Shown here piece by piece: positions 6,105 to 13,200 of a DNA stretch of 16,919 nt. The notes under the pieces were generated by a model. It searched no databases and was not told where the DNA came from. It was given only the letters and a program-made list of their open reading frames with translations. Position numbers and translations under genes: made by a program. Each line of letters opens with the position of its first letter. Within the stretch, counting starts at the first letter, position 1. The stretch is from Strigomonas culicis (taxonomy: Eukaryota; Euglenozoa; Kinetoplastea; Trypanosomatida; Trypanosomatidae): contig AUXH01000423.1 of NCBI GenBank assembly GCA_000482145.1, positions 1 through 16,919 on the forward strand. The letters run 5' to 3'.

Positions 6105-7886
6105 TTAGGCTTCCTTTTCCTTGCACACGGTATTTGCAATTTTCTCCTTAATCTTGTCATAGACAACCTTCTTTTCTCCCATCATGCCCTTCAAGTTGTC
6201 CAACTTCTTTTCATACTCTGCCTTGGACTCATTCACTCGGCGACGGACCTCTGTTTGCAGGCCCCCCATTTGGCGTAGTTGGGCACCGTGCAGCTTCCTC
6301 ATGTGTGGCTTCTCCACCAGCACTTCGAAGAGCTTGATGCTGAGATGAGACACAATGGCGAGCACCAAGACGATACCGCTGCCAGAGATCAAGGCAATGC
6401 CATAGAAGGCGGACAGCCCTAGCGATGTGTCTGGGTTATTCAAGTAGCGATAGACACCACTGTAGTCCAGGGAGGGCACCACATCATCGATGAAGAAATC
6501 ACCGTAAAAGTACCCATAATCTCCAAGTGAGTTGTAGATGCTGAGGCTGACATACGCATTGACACCAATGAGAAGTATGCCAACCACAATCAAGAAGATG
6601 CGAGTTTCGTTCCCTTCGAAGAAGGGAACCGACCACTGAAACAGCTTGATGGCGCAATACACGTAAGAGAGATTCGTTAGGGTGACGCTGGCGTTGTAGA
6701 TACGCTTCCAGTTGTTGAACGCACGCTGCGGAGAGTCATAGTGCCGCGAGAACCACTTGTCATCGGACTGCCTTCGCAGAATGTAGCCGAGAAAGCAGCT
6801 GTGGAAAGCGCGCCACAGCACGCAGTGAAACACATATGCCCACGCAGGAATGGGAAACAGCAAGGTCGCGCACTGATAAAGAACAACCAATGCCAGGAGG
6901 AGATCGCTGGCACGGAAGGTGTTGAAGTGCAAGAAAACAACGAGCTCGTCTGGGTCCAGGTACGCCTCCTTGTCTTGGTTGCCGTACAACACCTCCTTGC
7001 GCCGCAGCTCTTCTTCCTCTGGCTGGACCATTTGCATGTAGGTTCGATCAATGTGTGGGTTCTCCACAAACGCCAAGAAGGCGAGCTGGCACAAGTGCCC
7101 AAAGACGCTCATGTAGAAGAGCGTGTAGGATTTGGCCATGAGCGGCACACCGTACATGAAGGCGTAGCCGACCGTGTACATGGGGTGCGGGAACATTTGG
7201 AAAATACCATCAAAGGTGAGATTCACATCGAGAAGGAAGAAAAAGTCACCCCAATACCACGCAAAGTCGCCAATGACGCGGTGTGCGTCGGACTTGCTCC
7301 ACAAGGCAAACACAATGGACAGACTGCCGATCAGAAAGCACGCTGTATCGACAATGGAAAAGGTCATCTTCTCCCAGCAAACGACAGACAGTACCGCGTA
7401 GGACATGAGGTCGTTTGCGAGAATGACGTTTTCAATCTGACGGAAGAGCATCCACGCGTTGAACTCGTCTGGAAAAGCGGTGCTTTTGTATTCCGAATTA
7501 TCAGCGAATACGACGGATGCCTCGAGAAAGGAGCGCAGTCGGGGGTATTTTGCCATGGCGGACTTGTAAAAGGCGAGGAAGTGCCCCCCGTTTGACTGGT
7601 AGTGGAGCATCATACCAATACCAATGTTGTAAGCAAGTCGCCAAAAGGCAAATTGGACACAAAAGAACCAAAGGGGGAGGTATCCCTTAAAGTAGAGCAC
7701 GGTGGTGAGTCCTACTGCCACCCAGGCAGCAATCCATATCAGTGTAGCCGGACTCTCCCACGACTTGGGCGAAAGAAGGGTCTTCATGACAGACATGGTG
7801 TTCGGCACTGGAAATCGAGACCCATTCTTCAAGATACCGAAGAGCTGCCCCTCCTGCATCTCTTCTGACGTGTCCTTGGAGGACAT
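6105..7886 (-). CDS. PEM1: phosphatidylethanolamine N-methyltransferase, tandem-domain Cho2/PEM1 type
   Basis: 593 residues from the ATG at 7884-7886. The open frame extends 94 codons further upstream through low-complexity T-rich sequence, but the only plausible splice AG (7895-7896) lies 8 bases before this ATG, so the longer form is rejected. The enzyme transfers methyl groups from S-adenosylmethionine to phosphatidylethanolamine on the route to phosphatidylcholine, in the ER membrane. Two homologous halves are visible. First half: YWGDFFFLLD (211-220), FPHPMYTVGY (232-241), VENPHIDRTY (274-283). Second half: YGYFYGDFF (457-465), YLNNPDTSLG (481-490), VEKPHMRKLHG (524-534). About ten hydrophobic segments are spread over 48-520. 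The last 60 residues are a charged helix. This is shorter than yeast Cho2 (869), lacking its long C-terminal extension. In Leishmania major two such enzymes, PEM1 and PEM2, are described; the two-domain layout fits PEM1. Confidence 0.9.
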   Translation of the reverse strand: MSSKDTSEEMQEGQLFGILKNGSRFPVPNTMSVMKTLLSPKSWESPATLIWIAAWVAVGLTTVLYFKGYLPLWFFCVQFAFWRLAYNIGIGMMLHYQSNGGHFLAFYKSAMAKYPRLRSFLEASVVFADNSEYKSTAFPDEFNAWMLFRQIENVILANDLMSYAVLSVVCWEKMTFSIVDTACFLIGSLSIVFALWSKSDAHRVIGDFAWYWGDFFFLLDVNLTFDGIFQMFPHPMYTVGYAFMYGVPLMAKSYTLFYMSVFGHLCQLAFLAFVENPHIDRTYMQMVQPEEEELRRKEVLYGNQDKEAYLDPDELVVFLHFNTFRASDLLLALVVLYQCATLLFPIPAWAYVFHCVLWRAFHSCFLGYILRRQSDDKWFSRHYDSPQRAFNNWKRIYNASVTLTNLSYVYCAIKLFQWSVPFFEGNETRIFLIVVGILLIGVNAYVSLSIYNSLGDYGYFYGDFFIDDVVPSLDYSGVYRYLNNPDTSLGLSAFYGIALISGSGIVLVLAIVSHLSIKLFEVLVEKPHMRKLHGAQLRQMGGLQTEVRRRVNESKAEYEKKLDNLKGMMGEKKVVYDKIKEKIANTVCKEKEA

Positions 7887-7894
7887 GGTAAGAT

Positions 7895-7942
7895 CTTTAA
7901 TTAATAATAATAATAATAAAGAACAAGAAAAACGGAGAATCC
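7895..7942 (-). promoter_or_regulatory. predicted spliced-leader acceptor that decides the PEM1 start
   Basis: On the minus strand about 90 T-rich bases (including TTCTCCGTTTTTCTTGTTC, 7921-7939) contain no AG until 7895-7896. The resulting leader is only 8 bases (ATCTTACC) before the ATG at 7886. Every in-frame ATG further upstream would be removed by splicing here. Confidence 0.6.
7902..7919. repeat. (TAA)6 microsatellite within the PEM1 splice region
   Basis: Six perfect TAA units (TTA in the transcript) between the pyrimidine tract and the acceptor AG of the PEM1 gene. Variation in unit number would change tract-to-AG spacing. Confidence 0.9.
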
Positions 7943-8263
7943 GAATTAAAACAACAAACAAAAAGAGAATAATAATAAAAACAAAAACGAGTCGTAAGAA
8001 GGTGCTAGCTTTTATTGGACTAGTGCTACCAAAAGTAATTACAGAAAAAGAGAGGGTGTGCAACAGGCAAGGTATGACATCGGAAAGGAAGCAACAAGGA
8101 TCAAGCGCAATGATGATGCAACAAGAAGCGAGGAAGCCAACGAGAAGGGCCGTGTGCACAAAAGTCAATACGTATCTTGCTTACTAATTACGCCTTTCGA
8201 ATGTAATGAGCGAAATACCCATGTGTGCACCAAGCACTGGAGCGCTGCATTGGGTTTCCTTGA

Positions 8264-9433
8264 TCACGACTCCTCCAGCTTTTTGGCCTCATCGACGGTC
8301 GACGATGGCTCCGGCTGCAATAATGGATGCACTGCCAGAAAGTGCTCAGCGTCTTGAAGGTCACGGCGTAGCAGGTTCGCGCGCTTGACGATGCCGTCTT
8401 GCTCGACACCCCGGAGTAGAGTGGCCACGTCCCCTCTGTGGTACTTCTTTCCGTAAAAGGCGCGGCACAAGGTGGACGCCTCCTCAATCATGCACCGCGC
8501 GTTGTCCCCGCGCCACTCAAAGGGATCGACGGGAAGCAAGCCATCACCCAGCACGCTAATACGATGATGATAGGCACTATCTTGTATCGCGGGTGTAGTA
8601 CCAGGCAAGGCCACTACCTGTGTGCTTTTGCGCTCGGCTCGCTGAAGCATGTCCTTGACGAGCTTGTCCCATTGCTCACCCGGCTCCGCATCCGCCGCGT
8701 TCTTCGTGGTGGCCCTCCGAACAGACCGCCAGGCGCAGCGCCGCTCGTCCAACAACCAGCCGTGGAGAGCGGCCCCATCGCCCACGAGAATAAAGGTGTC
8801 ACTCTGATCGCCAAAGAGCGCACCCTTGTCGTGGGTCTCCACGTCTGACACGCCCTGCTGGACGTCAAAGAGCACCGCGATGCGCCCAGGGTCCGGTGCC
8901 ACGAGCTGGGCCGTCAGTGCCGTGTTGGCTGCCGTCGTCAGAATGGCTTCTGCACCAGTGCCGAACCCGTAATCCTTCCGCAGGCTCCACGTGTCGGTGC
9001 CATCGCTGCTCTCGAAAGGCTCATAGGCCTCGGTCTCCCAGTTGACGCTCCCGCCAAAGCGAAGAAATTCCGTGCGAAGCATCCGGAGGAGCGCGCCCTC
9101 TTCGCAGTGGAAGGTGGTCTCCCCAATCGCACAGCCCGGAAACGTGCTGCTTTCGCGTCGCACCTCGAGCTGGGGCGTGAGAAAGCGCCACCCCTTCGAA
9201 GGGCGCACAATGGAGCGAACCCGACCCTCCGTGCAGCCCAAGTCTGTCAGAAGTTTGATAGTTTGCTCTGTTAGCACGCAACGGCGGTTCGCTTGTCTCT
9301 CGTACGAAGGGCTAGTTTTTTTTTCAATGATGGTCACGCTCGACTCTCGCCATCGCATGCCTATGCCCATTGCGTACGTGCCCACGGAGCAACCGATGAG
9401 GAAAACAGAGCCCCACGGCTTGACAGCGTACAT
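8264..9433 (-). CDS. divergent FAD-dependent monooxygenase-fold protein, possibly a non-catalytic member
   Basis: 389 residues from the ATG at 9431-9433. The open frame continues 69 codons upstream, but that part spans the poly(U) and pyrimidine tract expected to be removed by trans-splicing. Residues 9-39 look like a Rossmann beta-alpha-beta unit (SVFLIGCSVGTYAMGIGMRW, then VTIIEK with the acidic residue ending strand two). The dinucleotide-binding glycines are partly lost: GCSVGT stands where GxGxxG is expected. Near the C-terminus, VLGDGLLPVDPFEWRGDN (294-311) followed by ARCMIEEASTLCRAF matches the GD motif and following helix of the p-hydroxybenzoate-hydroxylase/UbiH class. The intermediate DG motif is not recognisable; ILTTAANTAL (164-173) is the likely equivalent. 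The substrate is unknown. It could be a hydroxylase with unusual cofactor binding or a retained scaffold. There is no clear signal peptide; the first 25 residues are moderately hydrophobic. Confidence 0.75.
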   Translation of the reverse strand: MYAVKPWGSVFLIGCSVGTYAMGIGMRWRESSVTIIEKKTSPSYERQANRRCVLTEQTIKLLTDLGCTEGRVRSIVRPSKGWRFLTPQLEVRRESSTFPGCAIGETTFHCEEGALLRMLRTEFLRFGGSVNWETEAYEPFESSDGTDTWSLRKDYGFGTGAEAILTTAANTALTAQLVAPDPGRIAVLFDVQQGVSDVETHDKGALFGDQSDTFILVGDGAALHGWLLDERRCAWRSVRRATTKNAADAEPGEQWDKLVKDMLQRAERKSTQVVALPGTTPAIQDSAYHHRISVLGDGLLPVDPFEWRGDNARCMIEEASTLCRAFYGKKYHRGDVATLLRGVEQDGIVKRANLLRRDLQDAEHFLAVHPLLQPEPSSTVDEAKKLEES

Positions 9434-9443
9434 GTTTGTACCG

Positions 9444-9507
9444 CTAAAAACAACCTTGAGAGGAAGAAAGGAGAGAAGTGCAGCATACATGTTTAAAAAA
9501 AAAAAAA
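9444..9507 (-). promoter_or_regulatory. predicted spliced-leader acceptor that decides the FAD-fold gene start
   Basis: On the minus strand a poly(T) run (about 9495-9506) and a second pyrimidine tract (CTTCTCTCCTTTCTTCCTCTC, 9459-9479) are followed by AG at 9455-9456 and TTTTTAG at 9444-9445. Both lie downstream of the ATG at 9490 and upstream of the ATG at 9433, so the latter is the first usable start. The leader is 10 or 21 bases. Confidence 0.6.
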
Positions 9508-9649
9508 GAAGAAACGAGTGTACATACTTTTGCATGTGAACAAGTAAACAGTAATGCAGATAAGCCACCAAACACGACGTAGCAATTGGTATATGCTTAT
9601 GTACATGAAGAAAGAGCACACGTGCGTGTGTGCAACCCATTTCCCCCCT

Positions 9650-9997
9650 TCACTCAATGTGTTGGACTACCACCAGCGTGTACTGCTTTTCGAGATCGGG
9701 TGCCACCATAATGTCAAAGGCTCCGTAGCTAAGGCGCAGAAAGGACATCTCATCGGACCAGTCGATAGTTCGCACCGTTGAGGCGGCTAGACTAATGAAG
9801 CCCTTTAGCGCATCAATGTAGCGATGCACCTCCTTGCTGCTGTCGCCAAACCCTGCGTACTTGAGCACCTTACCTGTGGCCGGGTCGGTGACGTAGTATC
9901 CTACCACTCCCTTGTGGCCGGCAATGCGCTTTAGCGTGTCCTCCACATTCTTCACGTACATGGTACGCTCCGGTTCTGATGCGTCTCTACTGCTCAT
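9650..9997 (-). CDS. roadblock/LC7-family dynein light chain
   Basis: 115 residues from the ATG at 9995-9997. From about residue 16 the protein matches the roadblock/LC7 fold: VEDTLKRIAGHKGVVGYYV (18-36, first helix and strand), the YAGF turn, a long middle helix (about 55-74), then IDWSDEMSFLRLSY (78-91) and the closing strands DIMVAPDLEKQYTLVVVQHIE. In dynein, roadblock chains dimerise and bind the intermediate chains at the base of the cargo-binding tail; they occur in cytoplasmic and axonemal dyneins and in intraflagellar transport dynein. It has a slightly longer N-terminus than animal roadblock (96 residues). Roadblock folds also occur in GTPase regulators such as MglB or LAMTOR, but the 'R-I-x-x-H-K-G-V' and 'MVAPD' signatures fit the dynein branch. 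It sits 263 bases downstream of the CFAP43-like gene, another axonemal component. Confidence 0.9.
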   Translation of the reverse strand: MSSRDASEPERTMYVKNVEDTLKRIAGHKGVVGYYVTDPATGKVLKYAGFGDSSKEVHRYIDALKGFISLAASTVRTIDWSDEMSFLRLSYGAFDIMVAPDLEKQYTLVVVQHIE

Positions 9998-10020
9998 GTT
10001 AAGGATTTGAGAATCTACCC

Positions 10021-10056
10021 CTTGTTGCGGAGAGAGAAAAGGAGAGAAGAAGACAA
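10021..10056 (-). promoter_or_regulatory. predicted spliced-leader acceptor for the roadblock gene
   Basis: On the minus strand a strong tract (CTTCTTCTCTCCTTTTCTCT, about 10033-10052) is followed by the first AG at 10021-10022 and a second at 10015-10016. The leader is about 17-23 bases. Confidence 0.65.
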
Positions 10057-10260
10057 CAGGAATGCAGTGTTTTCATAAGTGACATTGTCTCCGCTACACC
10101 AACAGGAACAGACATACAGCCTTGGACAGCGTGCGTGTATACACCACACCATATAAGAGTTTAGTGGAGAGAACTATGCTTCATACAGAAATAAAAGAAA
10201 CAAACAAGTAGAATATGTACACTATTTACATCCATGTATAGGAATCTACTCCGTGGTGGC

Positions 10261-13200
10261 TCACATTGTCCGCTTGGACACAACAGCGAAGGAGGGAAAC
10301 GTCCGCTCGCGAAGGCGATCCACTTCGCGTTTGAGACGAAGCAGCTCCTCTTGTTGGGTGCGCGCGAGTTCTTCCAACTCAGCGGTTTCATAAATGTCCT
10401 TTGCGCGCCTGGTAAAGTGCTCTGAACCATCTGCGTGCGCCTCCACCATGGTTTGCACCGTTTGCAAGTCCTCGACGTTGCCTTTAAGCTGCTGAAACTG
10501 GCCGTCAATGGCCCCGTTCTCCGTTGTGCGGTCCGCGATTTGGGCCTTCAGGCGGAGTGCGGTGGCGTGGAGGTCGTCGACCTTCTTCTTCATGCTCACG
10601 TTCACAAAGTCCATGTGCTTCGCGATACCCTCCAGCGTGCGCTCCTCCGTGGCACTCACGTCCCCACTCAGCCACTCCTGCATCTGGCGTGTGATCCGGA
10701 GTGTGTGCAGGTGGCGGAGCTCCATCTCCAGCGTGCCGATGCAGTACTGCAGGCGTTCCGTTTCCCACTCGGTCTGCTTCATGTTCTTTTTGCGCTTTCC
10801 AATCTTCTGCAGCAGGGCCTGTGCCTCACTGTCACTTTGGAGCAGAAGCTTATTGTGCGCGTGCACGTCGTTGTCCCAGCGTAGAAAGGATGTCTTGAAG
10901 TCGGACGTGGCAGTCGCACTCTCGTCCTGAATCTGTCCCTGATGCAGATAGTAAATCTCCGTCGTGTCCAGAAGGTGTGACACAAACTCGCGCCGTATCG
11001 TCGCGCGCATGACATTGCACTCGTTCACCTGATTCTCCCAGTTGTGTACTTGCTCCTCGATCGCCGTGAAGGCCTCCGTCTCGGCTCGGTGCTGTTCGTC
11101 CAGGGTATTGATCTCGCTCTTCATCTCGCTTAGCTCCTCGCAGTGGTCGCAGAAGGCAGCCCAGAGGTCCGGCGGAAAGTTATCCACCGGGGTCTCCTTG
11201 GACGGCACCGTCGCCTTGTTCTCGTCATACTTGTTCTTCCAGCGCGTGAGGCGACGGATCATCTTGTCACCGTGCGTCTTGTCGTTGAAGGGAGCGTCAT
11301 CGCACACGCTCGAAATGTACTTGCCGTACTCCTCTTCCAGGGATTCAATCTCGGCGAGAATGGCGTTAGCCGACGTGCGCTTCGCCTCCAGCAGCGTCCG
11401 CGTGTACACGACCTTCTTTTGAGCGCGGCGGGCCTCCGTGTTGAGGTGGGCGTACTGCTGATAGAAGGCGGCCACGAGGAGCACGTGCTGAAAGAGGCTG
11501 ATCGCGTAGAGCTCCGCTTCGTCAATCTGCTCGGAAGCGACAAGGCGCGTCTGCTGGAGGACCTTCAGCTCCTCGTCCACCTGCGTGGCAGCTTTTTGCG
11601 TCTCTTTTTGCAGGGCGGCAAACTCGTTACGCAGGGCCTCTTTCCGCTGGTTCACGGCCTCCGTCTCCTCCTTGAGCTTCTTCTCGTACTCGTCCACGAT
11701 GCGCAGCTGGTCCTCGGTGCGCTCGTCTGGTGGGACGAAGCTGTCCTTGGTCTCATCTGCAAAATCGGGCGGGGTGATATGGACCCGAACCACATCGACA
11801 TCCTTCTCCAGGCCATCCATCCATTGCTTGAGGGCGGCCTCGTTCGCCGGGGAGTAGATCGTGACATCCGATTTGTGCTGCAACAGCTCCCGTACATCGG
11901 GAGGGAGCTCGTCATCGGCGACGGTGAACAGGGTGGACATATCTTCCTCTGGGTCCACGTAGGGATGGAAGAGACCCTCGATGGGCTGGTCCAACTGCCG
12001 GAGGATCTTCACGCAGCGCTGATTGCGCTCCTCCATCTGTGAGAGCACCCCCTTCTTGAGCTCGCGCAGGTCCGTGAACTTGCGGTTGAACGCGTCCTTC
12101 AGCTCCAGGACACGTGAACGAAGCAAAATGCCTTGTATAATAAGACGGGAGTGTGTGTACAGATCCTGAGGGGCGTAGAAGAGGGAAGAAGGAGATGCGG
12201 AGAGGGCGGCGTCCGTGCCAGCGTTGGCATTGCCGTTCTCCGCTGTGGCGATCACCGTCGTCCCCTCCATTTCGCGTAGCCCGTGGAAGCGGTGTCCTGT
12301 GGATGCCTTCAGCTGCAGCTTCCGAAGGAATGCCACCTTGCGGACCAGTTGCTGCCGCTCGCGCGTCGCTTTGAGAATCTGATAGTTGTGCACTTCCACG
12401 CCGAGAATGAGGAGACTGGTAATCTTGCATCGGCTGACATCCATCGTATCACAGCACTTTTTGCGGATATTGTCCTGCGTGAATTCATTCGTCAGCGTGT
12501 GGTAGTACTCGTCCACGTTCATCGTATCAATGGCCTCCTCGCATTCGGTCTCGAACTCCTCCTTACGTCGGTCCACCACCAATGCGCTCACAGGCACTTG
12601 GGGGTCCTTGTCGACCATGGCAGCCGCCCAGCTCGCCTTGAGCGTTTCCAGCCTTGCATAGAGCTCCTGCCGCTGCTGCTGCAAGTTGCCCTTTCGCCGC
12701 GTCTCGGACTCCTGGCCGGCGTCCTCGCTGTTGCCGCTGAGTGCGTCCATCAGAGGCTTGATCTTCCTTCGTGTCCACGTCGGCTCCTTCCACGACGGGA
12801 CGGGTGCGATGTCGGGGCGCACGAGGTGGAGCACGCCGTCGTGACGGCTGCCGCACACGAGAAGCCCACCAGCCGTCAAGCACACGGACGAGACACCGCC
12901 GCGGCCAAACTGCCTGACGGCGATCTCCTTTTCCGGCTTCCGCTTTTCTTTGGACGGGGGGATCGGCGACAGCTTGGTCTGATAATGCGCGATATCGCGG
13001 ATGACCACGCGACCATCCGCGCCACTGGAGAAGATGGTGGTGTCCGTGAGTCGCCCGATCTGAGTGCCGCCACTGCTGTGATCGCGCATGAGAAACAGCG
13101 GCCGTAGCACCTTTGTCTCGCTGTCGCGCTTCTTCTCCAGCGCGTACAACTTGGTGTCCTTGTCGGCCGAGTGGACCAGCAGGTTAATGATGTCGCCCTC

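Larger units (their letters stand above)
7887..8263. other. 377-base spacer between the FAD-fold gene and PEM1
   Basis: No independent gene. The minus-strand open frame running through it is an in-frame extension of PEM1 that is hydrophobic only because the DNA is T-rich. It contains the 3' UTR of the FAD-fold gene, the (TAA)6 repeat and the PEM1 splice region. Confidence 0.65.

Noticed and set aside
6741..7595. 284-codon plus-strand open frame within PEM1
   Set aside because: Shadow of the methyltransferase coding region; no domain, and the opposite strand has duplicated family motifs.
10135..10144. 10-bp palindrome GTGTATACAC
   Set aside because: Too short to be notable in about 3.5 kb of spacer; no paired element nearby.
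11143..13107. Plus-strand open frames of 299 and 274 codons inside the CFAP43-like gene
   Set aside because: Shadows of G+C-rich coding sequence with no motifs; the 1498-codon frame on the minus strand explains the region.
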